Positions 55,268-64,000 of a DNA stretch of 64,000 nt are shown here, one piece after another. The stretch spans positions 133,214-197,213 of the forward strand of contig NZ_CALYPR010000002.1 in NCBI RefSeq assembly GCF_945277285.1, in the 5' to 3' direction. The position numbers and the translations under genes are program-made. Numbering within the stretch: the stretch's first letter is position 1; every line of letters starts with the position of its first letter. This DNA comes from an uncultured Bartonella sp. GTDB taxonomy: Bacteria > Pseudomonadota > Alphaproteobacteria > Rhizobiales > Rhizobiaceae. The notes beneath the pieces are model-generated. The model searched no databases, was not told the origin of the DNA, and saw only the letters and a list, made by a program, of their open reading frames with translations.

Positions 55268-55927
55268 TTATTCAGCTTTTTTCTCTTCAGTCTCAGCAGT
55301 TGCTGTGGCTTCAGTTGTTGCTGCTTCTTCTGGTGCCGGTGTCTCGTCTTCAACAGGCAATGCAACAGGAGCGGCAATGGTCGCAATGGTAAAGTCGCGA
55401 TCTTTAATAACCGGCGAAACGCCTTCAGGCAGTTTGATGTCGGAAATGTGGATCGAATCGCCAACTTCACGACCAGTCAGATCAGCCTCGATAGCTTCCG
55501 GAATATTGTGTGCGGGAACCGCAAATTCGACTTCGTGGCGGACAATGTTCAAAACGCCACCGGTCTTGATGCCGGGAGCCTGTTCTTCATTGATGAAGTG
55601 GACAGGAACATTGACGTGAACAACCGATTTTTCCGTAACACGCAAGAAATCGACATGCATCGGAAAATCACGAACCGGATCAAGCTGGTAATCGGTTGGC
55701 AAAACTTCGATTTTCTCATTGCCTACTTCGATCGACGCAATGGTTGTGAAGAATGCACCGCCGTGAATCTTGTAAAAAACATCCTTATAGGGAAGGGCGA
55801 TAGAAAGTGCTGGCTTTTTATCGCCATAAATAACTGCTGGAACCAGACCGTTGCGGCGAAGGTGACGAGAGGACCCCTTACCAACCCGTTCGCGTGCTTC
55901 GGCCTTGAGTGTATAAACTTTGCTCAT
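55268..55927 (-). CDS. rplY: 50S ribosomal protein L25 (CTC type)
   Basis: 219 residues. The N-terminal 5S-rRNA-binding L25 domain ([21 protein letters not shown], residues 6-26, shown to identify the block) is followed by the TL5/CTC beta domain to about 185 and an acidic Ala/Glu/Thr-rich tail ending EEKKAE. The two-domain form is standard in Alphaproteobacteria. Likely operon rplY-pth. Confidence 0.96.
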   Translation of the reverse strand: MSKVYTLKAEARERVGKGSSRHLRRNGLVPAVIYGDKKPALSIALPYKDVFYKIHGGAFFTTIASIEVGNEKIEVLPTDYQLDPVRDFPMHVDFLRVTEKSVVHVNVPVHFINEEQAPGIKTGGVLNIVRHEVEFAVPAHNIPEAIEADLTGREVGDSIHISDIKLPEGVSPVIKDRDFTIATIAAPVALPVEDETPAPEEAATTEATATAETEEKKAE

Positions 55928-56211
55928 GGCTTAAGTCCTTTTCAAAAATTTGGAGATTCATGGGTGAAACTAAAAAGCTCAGGCATGAATATGGAAGAAA
56001 GGCAATAATTGTCCTTTTCCATCCCGCGCTGCCTCCAAGGGTGTCGACGCGGATTGGGCTGCTATAATGGAAAGATCGGTGGCTTGCAAGAGTTGTGGGA
56101 AAAAATGACGTTTTTTTCACTTGAGGCGATGGAAATGGTAAAAGGACCCATGCAAAAAGAATCAATCATATTGTCCCTTCGGATAACATTGGACCGAATG
56201 GCAGGCCGGCA

Positions 56212-57738
56212 ATGACTGTTAACATTAATCTTGGAACCATTTTCGAGCGTGGTGCCTTGACCGGCGCGAAAATTGCCGAGCTTGATCTGGAAGAATTGTT
56301 GGCCACCCGTCTATTGGTACAAGGAAATTCCGGCTCGGGTAAGTCGCATCTGTTGCGGCGTCTATTGGAGCAGAGTGCCCATTGGGTGCAACAATGTGTG
56401 ATTGATCCGGAAGGAGATTTTGTCACGCTTGCCGATAAATTCGGCCATGTTGTTGTTGATGCACAACGCACCGAACAGGAATTGACACGCATTGCCGCGC
56501 GTGTGCGCCAACATCGTGTATCGGCTATCCTCAATCTCGAAGGTTTGGATACCGAACAGCAGATGCGTGCAGCTGCCGCCTTTTTAGGCGGGCTTTTTGA
56601 TGCCGGGCGCGATTATTGGTATCCTTTGCTGGTGGTGGTTGATGAAGCACAATTGTTTGCCCCTGCGGCAGCCGGCGATGTTTCCGATGAAGCGCGCAAA
56701 GTTTCGCTCGGCGCTATGACCAATCTGATGTGTCGCGGCAGAAAACGCGGACTTGCCGGTGTTATTGCCACTCAAAGGCTGGCTAAACTTGCCAAAAATG
56801 TAGCGGCCGAAGCTTCAAATTTTTTGATGGGACGTACTTTTCTCGATATTGATATGGCACGCGCTGCTGACCTGTTGGGAATGGAACGGCGGCAGGCGGA
56901 AATGTTTCGCGATCTCGAGCGCGGGCATTTTGTGGCTTTGGGGCCGGCTTTGTCGCGCCGCCCGCTTCATGTGGTGATCGGGCCGGTTCAAACGGCCGCC
57001 CGTTCAATGAGCCCGAAACTTGTGCCTTTGCCAACCGCGCCGGTTGATGCTGAAGACCTGATTTTCACCCCCTCACCGGAAGAAATGATTATGCCGGTGC
57101 GTCGTACCCCGCCGCCTGTGCCAAAACCGACCAACGAAATATTGGAAGATCTGGTGCGCCAGAAACAGGAAGAGCCGGAAGAGGCACAAAGCCTTTTTCC
57201 TGAAATTGATGTGGCCGAGCGCGAGGCACAGCTTGAAACAGTCTTGCGTGAAATTGTCGACGACAAGGATGCTTCTTTTCGTTCAATTGCGGTGCTTTAT
57301 CAGGATTTTCTGGTGCGCTGCCGTATTCATCGGGTTTCCGGTAAGCCGCTGGATCTTGCACAATTCAGGCGCAAACTTGCAGTTGCACAAGCGGCAATTG
57401 ACGAAGATATCGCGGCAAGCGAAAGCTGGCAAAAGGCTTTGAAACTTTCTGAAACCTTGACGGATGACATTCAAGGTGTGTTCCTGAATGTTGCCGAAGC
57501 AGCAGTGAGTGGTAAAGTTTGCCCGTCCGATGCAACGCTAGCCCGCCTTTATGGTACACATTCGCTAAGTCGCGCGCGCCATCTTTTAACCTATTTTGAA
57601 GAACGTGGGCTGCTTGTTGTCAGAACCGATTTTGGCGGCAAGCGTATTGCCGCTTTTCCTGATCTCGGGCTTGAAACCCTTCCCGGAGATCCGGAAGCTC
57701 CTGATGATCTTTCCAATGGGCGTGATGCCGCTGAATAG
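56212..57738 (+). CDS. HerA-like ATPase (DUF87)
   Basis: 508 residues. Walker A QGNSGSGKSHLLRRL near 35-49, Walker B LLVVVDEAQLFAP near 139-151, and the arginine/sensor block RGRKRGLAGVIATQR near 176-190 place it with the HerA/FtsK-type hexameric ATPases. The C-terminal third (about 330-490) contains LARLYGTHSLSRARHLLTYF, which looks like a winged-helix. Homologues are common as isolated genes in Rhizobiales. There is no NurA-like nuclease beside it. The role (DNA translocation or repair) is inference. Confidence 0.85.
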   Translation: MTVNINLGTIFERGALTGAKIAELDLEELLATRLLVQGNSGSGKSHLLRRLLEQSAHWVQQCVIDPEGDFVTLADKFGHVVVDAQRTEQELTRIAARVRQHRVSAILNLEGLDTEQQMRAAAAFLGGLFDAGRDYWYPLLVVVDEAQLFAPAAAGDVSDEARKVSLGAMTNLMCRGRKRGLAGVIATQRLAKLAKNVAAEASNFLMGRTFLDIDMARAADLLGMERRQAEMFRDLERGHFVALGPALSRRPLHVVIGPVQTAARSMSPKLVPLPTAPVDAEDLIFTPSPEEMIMPVRRTPPPVPKPTNEILEDLVRQKQEEPEEAQSLFPEIDVAEREAQLETVLREIVDDKDASFRSIAVLYQDFLVRCRIHRVSGKPLDLAQFRRKLAVAQAAIDEDIAASESWQKALKLSETLTDDIQGVFLNVAEAAVSGKVCPSDATLARLYGTHSLSRARHLLTYFEERGLLVVRTDFGGKRIAAFPDLGLETLPGDPEAPDDLSNGRDAAE

Positions 57739-58024
57739 TTTTTAGCCACCCTGATGTTTGCGCTAGTGTAGCAAAAAATCTGTTCGCTTTATGAGTGTAC
57801 TAAAGGTTTTTTTGAAATAAAAAGTTTCAAGAAGGCGCGCCTAACTTGCAACTTTTTTAAAATGAAAATTCGCCACTTTTTTAAAATTCGCACCACCTAA
57901 ACCACGGTTTCAATTCTCTGTTGAAGAGGGATTATTTGGTGGTCACTTTCACAACGCTTCATCTCGTCATTCTTAAGCATTTTAAGATTGTCGGCGTTTT
58001 TTAACGCACGAAAGCAAATAAATT
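57739..58024. other. Convergent spacer before prs
   Basis: Contains two copies of ACTTTTTTAAAAT 24 bp apart (57851-57863 and 57875-57887), each followed by an AATTCGC element. No gene. Confidence 0.5.
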
Positions 58025-58060
58025 AAAGGCCGCCAAAAATTTGTTTTTCAGCGGCCTTTA
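58025..58060 (-). terminator. prs terminator
   Basis: AAAGGCCGC pairs with GCGGCCTTT around a 17-nt loop. On the minus strand it lies 20 bp beyond the prs stop and is followed by TTTAATTT. Confidence 0.75.
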
Positions 58061-58080
58061 TTAGCTAACAAATGAAACTT

Positions 58081-59013
58081 TTAATCAAACAGACTGGAAA
58101 CAGACTGCTCGGCGGCGGTGCGCGAAATAGCCTCGCCAATCAGATCGGAAATGGGCAGAACGCGAATATTCGGCGCCTGTTCAACCGCCGGTGTCGGCAT
58201 AATCGAATTGGTGATAACGAGTTCTTTCAGCTTGGAACCGGTGATGCGTGCAATGGCACCGCCCGAGAGAACACCGTGGGTAATATAGGCAGTAACGCTC
58301 TTGGCACCTTTTTTCAAAAGGGCTTCGGCAGCATTACAAAGCGTGCCACCGGAATCGACAATATCATCCAGCAAAAGACAATCTTTGCCCGCAACATCGC
58401 CAATTACATTCATCACTTCCGATTCGCCCGGACGCTCGCGACGTTTGTCGACAATGGCAAGCAGGCAATCAAGGCGCTTGGCAAGTGAACGGGCACGCAC
58501 AACACCGCCGACATCAGGTGAAACAACCATGACATTTTTTGTCGAATAGTTGCTTTTGACATCGCGTGCAATGACCGGAACAGCATAGAGATTGTCTGTT
58601 GGAATATCAAAAAAGCCTTGGATTTGGCCGGCATGAAGGTCAAGTGTCAAAACGCGGCTTGCACCGGCCTCTGTCAAAAGATTGGCAACAAGCTTGGCAG
58701 AAATCGGTGTTCTGGGCCCGGGCTTGCGGTCTTGCCTTGCATAACCGAAATAGGGAATGACGGCGGTAATACGACGTGCTGAAGCGCGGCGCACTGCATC
58801 AATCATGATAAGCAGTTCCATCAAATGGTCATTGGCAGGATAGGACGTTGACTGGATGAGAAAAACATCTTCACCGCGGACATTTTCATGCAGTTCAACA
58901 AAGATTTCCTGATCGGCAAAGCGCCTTACCGTTGCTTTACCCATGGGAATATTGAGATATTTTGTTACGTCTTCGGCAAGGCGTGGATTGGAATTGCCGC
59001 AGAAAAGTTTCAT
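58081..59013 (-). CDS. prs: Ribose-phosphate pyrophosphokinase
   Basis: 310 residues. It makes PRPP from ribose-5-phosphate and ATP for purine, pyrimidine, His and Trp synthesis; apt and trpE(G) pathway enzymes in this window depend on PRPP. Class I signatures: [43 protein letters not shown], and the PRPP loop [13 protein letters not shown]. Single gene with 500 bp upstream. Confidence 0.97.
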   Translation of the reverse strand: MKLFCGNSNPRLAEDVTKYLNIPMGKATVRRFADQEIFVELHENVRGEDVFLIQSTSYPANDHLMELLIMIDAVRRASARRITAVIPYFGYARQDRKPGPRTPISAKLVANLLTEAGASRVLTLDLHAGQIQGFFDIPTDNLYAVPVIARDVKSNYSTKNVMVVSPDVGGVVRARSLAKRLDCLLAIVDKRRERPGESEVMNVIGDVAGKDCLLLDDIVDSGGTLCNAAEALLKKGAKSVTAYITHGVLSGGAIARITGSKLKELVITNSIMPTPAVEQAPNIRVLPISDLIGEAISRTAAEQSVSSLFD

Positions 59014-59513
59014 GGCATGGCCTCTGGCTTTAAAGAAAACAGAATTTCTTGAGCGGTTTTAACTTTTTGTTATGAGATTGCAAGAGTTCAAATTATCACT
59101 GCGACTATTTTCCGTTCCATTGTTTTATTTTTGCACCGGTAAAAACAATCATTGCAGAAAGAACGAATTTTATTTCTGTTTTGTCTGATAATAAAATAAC
59201 ATCCGGTTGAAAAATTTTATTTTCGCAAAAACCGGTTTTAAATTGCCTCGGTCATTTGTGTCATGTCTTTTGGATAAACAACTTTAAGCAATGAGAAAAG
59301 ACAGGCGGCTTACCTCCGGTAAACGGTTTGGCAAAGGCAGTTTACGTCACTTTTTTGTCGCTATCGTAAATAGAAGTTGGTTTTGGCGGTGCCCGTACGT
59401 ATTGCGACAATTTCCAATTGGATTTCATAAATTTTATAGACCGCGTGCATCTTCAAAACGAAAGCAATGGTTGCGGCGTGTTTGGTACCTCAGAGAGTTT
59501 GTTGTTCAAAACA
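59014..59513. other. Region upstream of prs
   Basis: 500 bp, AT-rich, without a supported gene. It holds the presumed prs promoter near 59014-59100. Confidence 0.5.
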
Positions 59514-60299
59514 TTATCGTTCGAGGGTGATAACCGAAATTTGGCGGCCATAATCCGGCTCGTTACGGTGGGTTTTGCGCCGATAGGAGAAAAACCGCTT
59601 CTCGTCGCCATAAGTGCAAAGCTTTACACAATCACCGTTAACACCGGCTTCTTGCAAGCGGCCGACAACAAAGTCCCAAAGGTTGAAGAAATAATGTTCA
59701 AACTTTTCCGATGCTATAAAAAACTTCTGATAAGAAACGTTATGATTGATAAAGGTTTCATAGAATTCTTTTCCCACTTCATAATGTTTCGGGCCGATAG
59801 AAGGGCCTAAAGTGGCAACAATATCGGAACGCTTTGCCCCCAATGTTTCCATTGCCGCAACAGTGTTTTCAATTACACCAGCCAAAGCCCCGCGCCATCC
59901 GGCGTGGGCGGCGCCAATGACATGGGCTTTCGCATCGGCAAAAAGCACCGGCCCGCAATCGGCTGTGAGAATTCCAAGTGCCAGTCCGGTTTTATTCGTT
60001 ACAAGTGCATCAGCCTTCGGGCGCTCACCAATGAACGGCTCGTTGACAATGAGCGCCAGAGAGGAATGTATTTGATAGAGACTAACAAGGTTTTTGTCGT
60101 CAACCCCCATAAAACCAGCCACAATATGGCGGTTTTTGCGGATGTTTTCCCTGTCGTCCTGCGAGCCCCGGCCAAGATTCAGACTTTCATAAATGCCACG
60201 CGAAACACCGCCTTCACGGGTGAAAAATGCATGGGCGATACCATTATTTTGAAAAGCCGAAAGCGAAGGCGAAAAAACAGGCGCAGGCAAATGTGGCAT
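59514..60299 (-). CDS. pgeF: PgeF/YfiH-family multicopper-like purine nucleosidase/peptidoglycan editing factor
   Basis: 261 residues of the DUF152 fold. Active-site Cys/His residues are in LTADCGPVLFAD and IGAAHAGWRGAL. Family members act as purine nucleoside phosphorylase/adenosine deaminase (human LACC1 relative), and E. coli YfiH edits misincorporated amino acids in peptidoglycan precursors. Third gene of the operon lgt-midA-pgeF, 56 bp behind midA. Confidence 0.92.
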   Translation of the reverse strand: MPHLPAPVFSPSLSAFQNNGIAHAFFTREGGVSRGIYESLNLGRGSQDDRENIRKNRHIVAGFMGVDDKNLVSLYQIHSSLALIVNEPFIGERPKADALVTNKTGLALGILTADCGPVLFADAKAHVIGAAHAGWRGALAGVIENTVAAMETLGAKRSDIVATLGPSIGPKHYEVGKEFYETFINHNVSYQKFFIASEKFEHYFFNLWDFVVGRLQEAGVNGDCVKLCTYGDEKRFFSYRRKTHRNEPDYGRQISVITLER

Positions 60300-60355
60300 T
60301 TAAAAAAGTCCATAATGATTGGTTGCCGTTATCGTGGTGTTTCTCGAACAGGTTG

Positions 60356-61459
60356 TCAATTGTGGTTGGACGCATCTTCGGTAAAAACAGGGTGAAGACC
60401 GGTTTCTTTGTCACTGACGGCAAGCACCTTGAAAAGCGAGCCCATTTCATTCGGGGCGGCCAATCTTTCCACTTCATTACGGATGTTTTCCTGAATTTTA
60501 CTGCTTTTATTGGCACCCAGCTTGCCGGCTCGTTCAAGAAGCCCCATACGGATTAGAAATTCTCCTTGCGTTAACAATGCCGACAACATGCCCTGTTGCC
60601 CGGCAATTACTTTTAGTGACGAAAAATCGACATGGCTTGTCAAATCATGTTTGCCGGGAGAAGCAAAAATATTGCTGAATTCATGTTTGGAGACTGCCTG
60701 CAATGTATCGCCAAACGGCAGGCCGGCACTGCCATAGTCGATAAACAGGGCGCTACCTTTCAAGGCTTTCAATTGTTTTACAACATTTTTAAAGAATTGC
60801 AGGCGCATCGGGGCAAGTTCGAGAACGGCTCCATCGGGCAAATCAAGATATTTTGGTGGCAAATGTGTTTTATCAAGCAGGTTGTCACCGGTGATGAAGA
60901 AAAGATTTTCTTTGTCATCTGTGGCAATCAATCGTTCATGCCAGTTGCCATCGACTTTGATAAACTGGTCAATCGGCAGGGCATCAAGAAATTCGTTTGC
61001 AATGATAATCAAAGGGCCTTTTCCAACGGCATCGAAATTATCAACCCACTCAATCTTCTTGCCATATGCAGAAAGATTTTGTTGTTGTTGATTGGCAAGC
61101 CTTTGGCTGGTCTCCACCATAACAATATTTGCAGCCTGATAGGTATCAGGCGAAAGTGCCTTGACGGTGCGCAATAAATCCCGCATCAGCGTTCCGCGCC
61201 CCGGTCCCAATTCACAAAGAGTAAAACACGAAGGTCGTTTTAAAGCCTGCCAGCTTTCAATAACCCAAACACCAATGAGCTCGCCAAACATCTGGCTTAT
61301 CTCGGGTGCGGTAATAAAATCACCGTCTTTGCCAAATGGTTTTGCGGTTTTGTAATAGCCGTTTTCCGGATCACTCAATGCGAGTGTCATGAAAGTGCTG
61401 ACACGCATCGGTCCGCTGAGGGAAATAAGCTCGCAAATTTTTGTTTTAAGATCACCCAT
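60356..61459 (-). CDS. MidA/NDUFAF7-like SAM-dependent methyltransferase
   Basis: 367 residues. The SAM-binding motif FTLCELGPGRGTLMRDLLR is near 81-99, and IIANEFLDALPIDQF near 152-166 is the family signature. The mitochondrial homologue methylates an arginine of complex I subunit NDUFS2; the bacterial target is not known. Six bases after lgt, so co-transcribed with it. Genes lgt and midA are adjacent in most Alphaproteobacteria. Confidence 0.93.
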   Translation of the reverse strand: MGDLKTKICELISLSGPMRVSTFMTLALSDPENGYYKTAKPFGKDGDFITAPEISQMFGELIGVWVIESWQALKRPSCFTLCELGPGRGTLMRDLLRTVKALSPDTYQAANIVMVETSQRLANQQQQNLSAYGKKIEWVDNFDAVGKGPLIIIANEFLDALPIDQFIKVDGNWHERLIATDDKENLFFITGDNLLDKTHLPPKYLDLPDGAVLELAPMRLQFFKNVVKQLKALKGSALFIDYGSAGLPFGDTLQAVSKHEFSNIFASPGKHDLTSHVDFSSLKVIAGQQGMLSALLTQGEFLIRMGLLERAGKLGANKSSKIQENIRNEVERLAAPNEMGSLFKVLAVSDKETGLHPVFTEDASNHN

Positions 61460-61465
61460 CGGTTT

Positions 61466-62341
61466 TTAGCGAATAAAGTCAGGCATTGTTGATGGTGCGT
61501 GTTTGACCGCGCGATAAATTGCATAAAGGCCGAACAGTACCATTGGAAGAGAAAGTGCCATGCCATAGGTAAAGCCGGTATTTTGAAAAATATTGCTGAA
61601 CCATTCGGGATCTTCGCCGGGAACACGGAATAATTCCGAAACCATGCGGGCAACGCCATAGCCAAAAATGAATGTGCCGGAAACAATACCGGGCTTGCGC
61701 AGTGCCTTGAACACAAAAACAAGAATGGCAAGCACAATAAAAAGAATAAGCCCTTCCATAAGGGCTTCATAAATCTGGCTGGGATGGCGGGGAAGATAGT
61801 CGGGGTCGCGTGGAAAACAGACAGCCCATGCAACATTGGTGACATTGCCCCATAATTCCTGATTGATAAAATTGCAGATACGCACAACACCCAGACCGAC
61901 CGGTACACCGGCGGCAATGGTATCAAACATTGTCCAGATTCCGATTTTGTGTTTGAGCGCAAACAGGATCATGGCAATGATTGTGCCGATAAGCCCGCCA
62001 TGGAATGCCATGCCGCCATCCCAGACAGCGATGATTTCGGCAGGGTGGGTGAAATAATAGTGCGGGTCCCAGAACAGCACTTGCCCCAAGCGCCCGCCAA
62101 CAACCACGCCAATTGCTGCCCAGATCACAAAATCACTGAGCAATTGCGGTGCTATTGGCGGCTTTTGTTGATACCACAGCGACTTATTTTTAAGAAGAAC
62201 AGTGCCATACCACCAGGCAAACAGAATGCCGATCACATAGCCAAGTCCATACCAGTGAAGGGCAATCGGGCCGATTTGAACGATAATAGGGTTCAGAAAA
62301 TCGGGAAAGGCAATGGCAGGGCAAGCAGATAAATCATCCAT
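61466..62341 (-). CDS. lgt: Prolipoprotein diacylglyceryl transferase
   Basis: 291-residue polytopic inner-membrane enzyme that transfers diacylglycerol to the lipobox Cys; the L,D-transpeptidase in this window is a likely client. FHGGLIG (113-119) has the essential His. The family signature around the catalytic Arg, usually GR(I/L)xNFIN, reads [13 protein letters not shown] (153-165), with Val in place of the first Gly. [13 protein letters not shown] is intact. First gene of lgt-midA-pgeF. Confidence 0.96.
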   Translation of the reverse strand: MDDLSACPAIAFPDFLNPIIVQIGPIALHWYGLGYVIGILFAWWYGTVLLKNKSLWYQQKPPIAPQLLSDFVIWAAIGVVVGGRLGQVLFWDPHYYFTHPAEIIAVWDGGMAFHGGLIGTIIAMILFALKHKIGIWTMFDTIAAGVPVGLGVVRICNFINQELWGNVTNVAWAVCFPRDPDYLPRHPSQIYEALMEGLILFIVLAILVFVFKALRKPGIVSGTFIFGYGVARMVSELFRVPGEDPEWFSNIFQNTGFTYGMALSLPMVLFGLYAIYRAVKHAPSTMPDFIR

Positions 62342-62698
62342 GGCAAAACATCAAATCGTGAATTTTAAAGAAAGAAAATGACCGAGTAACGTTTTCGGGT
62401 CAAGTCTCAATTGCGATTATTGCAGGCAAGAAGCCAATCGACAATTTAAATTAGAAAATTAAAAAGATGGAAAATTACGGTTGAAAGCGGACACTTATCA
62501 AGCTTTTAACCGTTTAAAAAAGGGGATAGCAAAAACCGTTTTGCTGTTTTTTCAAAAAACCGGCTCTGGCATCGGAATTTTTTAAAAATTGAAAATGTAC
62601 GGATAAGAAAACGTCTATCCTCTTTTTAAAAAAATAGTCTATATGATAGGTTGAGACGATTTAAACAAGCTTGATGCAGTTTTTAAAGGATAGACCAA
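62342..62698. other. Divergent lgt/ubiK region
   Basis: 357 bp, AT-rich, with T6A5 (62578-62588) and T5A7 (62623-62634) tracts 35 bp apart. No gene. Confidence 0.5.
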
Positions 62699-62998
62699 AT
62701 GACTAACGGACCAAATCGCATTCTTGATGAAGTTGCAAAATTGTTGACTGATGCAGCCGGTGCTGCCCAAGGTGTGGGCAAGGAAGCGCAAACTGCTTTT
62801 CGTGCACAGGTCGAACGTGCTCTTAACAAATTAGATATTGTCCATCGTGACGAATTCGAAGTTGTCAAAGAAATGGCGACAAAAGCCCGTGAGGAAGTCG
62901 AAGAATTGAGAAAACGCCTCGAAAAAATAGAAAATAAGGCCGAAAGCAAAACAAAAACAGCATCGTCTTCACAACAGGGCGGCGAAAAGAAAAAATAA
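62699..62998 (+). CDS. ubiK: UbiK/BMFP accessory factor
   Basis: 99 residues. The amphipathic N-terminus NRILDEVAKLLTDAAGAAQG is followed by a coiled coil (about 55-85, EVEELRKRLEKIENK) and a Lys/Ser tail, which is the BMFP/UbiK layout. UbiK helps ubiquinone synthesis (with UbiJ in gammaproteobacteria) and binds membranes. Divergent from lgt as in other Rhizobiales, and followed by a terminator. Confidence 0.93.
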   Translation: MTNGPNRILDEVAKLLTDAAGAAQGVGKEAQTAFRAQVERALNKLDIVHRDEFEVVKEMATKAREEVEELRKRLEKIENKAESKTKTASSSQQGGEKKK

Positions 62999-63344
62999 TC
63001 CCCAGCTTTTCTTGGCTGTGAATAAATCGAAAAAACTCTTAATCCAGAATCTCTTAGGGTGGGTCGAAACATTATTTTCGACCCATTTTTTTTGTCTTGA
63101 ACAGCTTTTTGAATCGAGGGGGCTAGCACTCTCAATTTAGATCAATACACTGAAAACTAAAGATGATTCGCAAATAAGCAAAAACGGGGTGACTGGTTTA
63201 TTTGCATTTTAGTACGCTAGTGGGTCAGTGTTTTATGCGTTTATAGAAATTATCGGTTGTGCGGGTAACAGGAACGCAGCGGCGACACTGCGGTAGCGTT
63301 TTTTACTTTTCTGGAAAAAACGCTTTTTGGAATTGAGGAATAAA
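62999..63344. other. Spacer between ubiK and ybjN-like gene
   Basis: 346 bp with the ubiK terminator (63060-63093) and the presumed promoter of the next gene. No other element recognised. Confidence 0.5.
63060..63093 (+). terminator. ubiK terminator
   Basis: Perfect 10-bp stem TGGGTCGAAA / TTTCGACCCA with a 6-nt loop, followed by eight T. Confidence 0.92.
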
Positions 63345-63845
63345 ATGAGGCTTGCCTTAGGCAACTTGGAACGGGATCGTCATCCAGTCGATTTGGTCGA
63401 GCAGGTGGCTAATGGACACGATTGGTCTTTCGAAAGAACAGCAAAAGATGAAATCACAATCAGTGTCGAAGGGCACTGGACAAATTATCACATTGCTTTC
63501 TCGTGGATCGAAAATCAGGAAGCATTACACCTTGCATGTGCATTTGATATTTCAGTGTCAAAACAGCGACAAAAAGAACTCTTCAAACTGGTTCTGTGCA
63601 TTAATGAAAAATTGCTGATGGGGCATTTTGATTTCTGGGAAGATTCCTCTTCCGTCATTTTCAGGCAGGCTTTGCTGTTGTCCGGCGGTCTTCGCCCATC
63701 CGATGCGCAAGTGGAAAATTTGCTTGTCAATGCACTTGATACGTGTGAAACACATTATAGTGCTTTCCAAATGGTGGCGTGGTCGTCTCTTTCGGCTGAA
63801 AACGCACTCCAATTTGCATTGTTTGAAACAAAGGGAAGTGCCTGA
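63345..63845 (+). CDS. YbjN-domain protein
   Basis: 166 residues from the ATG at 63345, six bases after GAGGA. The type III secretion chaperone-like/YbjN fold is suggested by PVDLVEQVANGHDWSFERT, HLACAFDISVSKQRQKELFKL in part, and CINEKLLMGHFDFWEDSSSVIFRQAL in part. E. coli YbjN affects motility and stress responses; the mechanism is unknown. In Rhizobiales it usually lies between ubiK and proC; here a csaA gene follows instead. Confidence 0.88.
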   Translation: MRLALGNLERDRHPVDLVEQVANGHDWSFERTAKDEITISVEGHWTNYHIAFSWIENQEALHLACAFDISVSKQRQKELFKLVLCINEKLLMGHFDFWEDSSSVIFRQALLLSGGLRPSDAQVENLLVNALDTCETHYSAFQMVAWSSLSAENALQFALFETKGSA

Positions 63846-63866
63846 CAGAAAAATCAGGGGTGGACA

Positions 63867-64000
63867 ATGGCAGAGATCAGTTTTGACGATTTTTTGAAGG
63901 TTGATATCCGCGTCGGAAAAATAATTGAAGCCGAACCATTCCCGCAAGCACGCAAGCCTGCCTATAAGCTTAAAATTGATTTTGGCAATGACATTGGTGT
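63867..64000 (+). CDS. csaA: CsaA-like tRNA-binding chaperone, N-terminal part
   Basis: Open to the end of the window (44 complete codons). [19 protein letters not shown] and [17 protein letters not shown] match the N-terminal strand of CsaA/EMAP-II-type OB-fold tRNA-binding proteins. The GGGGTGG before the ATG serves as ribosome-binding site. 21 bp behind the YbjN gene, so probably the same operon. The C-terminal half is outside the window. Confidence 0.9.
   Translation, partial: MAEISFDDFLKVDIRVGKIIEAEPFPQARKPAYKLKIDFGNDIG

Overview
The window comes from an alphaproteobacterium of the Hyphomicrobiales (Rhizobiales), most likely Bartonellaceae/Brucellaceae. Evidence: the order eipA-chpT-ctrA is the Brucella order; ctrA is followed by an orphan FliJ-like gene and sciP; anthranilate synthase is the rhizobial TrpE(G) fusion behind a Trp-codon leader; a choline-type ABC transporter and a complete petABC-apt block are present. 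Genes have moderate GC, while the intergenic DNA is long, AT-rich and apparently decaying. This, together with retained Trp and Leu biosynthesis, would fit a free-living or gut-associated Bartonella-like lineage such as the bee-gut species. The genus assignment is inference.

Layout. 1-9.4 kb: 3' half of an RND efflux pump, formate-THF ligase, tRNA-Met, a two-gene dehydrogenase/aminotransferase amino-sugar pair, and a purine permease. 9.8-15.9 kb: cell-cycle and envelope cluster (coiled-coil membrane protein, EipA, ChpT, CtrA, FliJ-like, SciP). 16.2-22.8 kb: MnmA, a stretch with gene remnants, an rRNA/tRNA methyltransferase, a choline importer whose binding protein is fused in front of the permease, and Rsm22. 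22.8-29.1 kb: a candidate small RNA, the trp leader/attenuator with trpE(G)-CDF transporter-Nudix, then a leucine-rich leader peptide with leuA. 29.9-33.6 kb: metallophosphoesterase, OmpW behind a perfect FNR-type box, GNAT acetyltransferase. 34.1-41.1 kb: MoxR-DUF58-DUF4159-membrane protein operon. 41.2-47.3 kb: Nudix-CCA transferase pair, HemF, TrmL, ABC exporter. 47.5-50.8 kb: bc1 complex (petABC) and apt. 51.4-64 kb: housekeeping genes (PRC-barrel protein, YchF, L,D-transpeptidase, Pth, L25, HerA-like ATPase, Prs, Lgt-MidA-PgeF operon, UbiK, YbjN and the start of CsaA).

Most of the window is ordinary core genome. I see no prophage, insertion sequence, CRISPR array or rRNA. The points most worth a second look are: (1) a rhizobial cytochrome b whose normally near-invariant Qo-site segment and a heme-propionate arginine are substituted, including the Gly-to-Ala change known from strobilurin resistance; (2) an unassigned 4-hairpin small RNA with its own promoter and terminator; (3) a Leu-codon leader peptide before leuA with strong alternative hairpins but no U-tract; (4) a very over-represented intergenic T-tract/A-tract palindrome; (5) CtrA half-sites and five GANTC sites clustered before ctrA; (6) perfect TTGAT-N4-ATCAA boxes before ompW and beside sciP.
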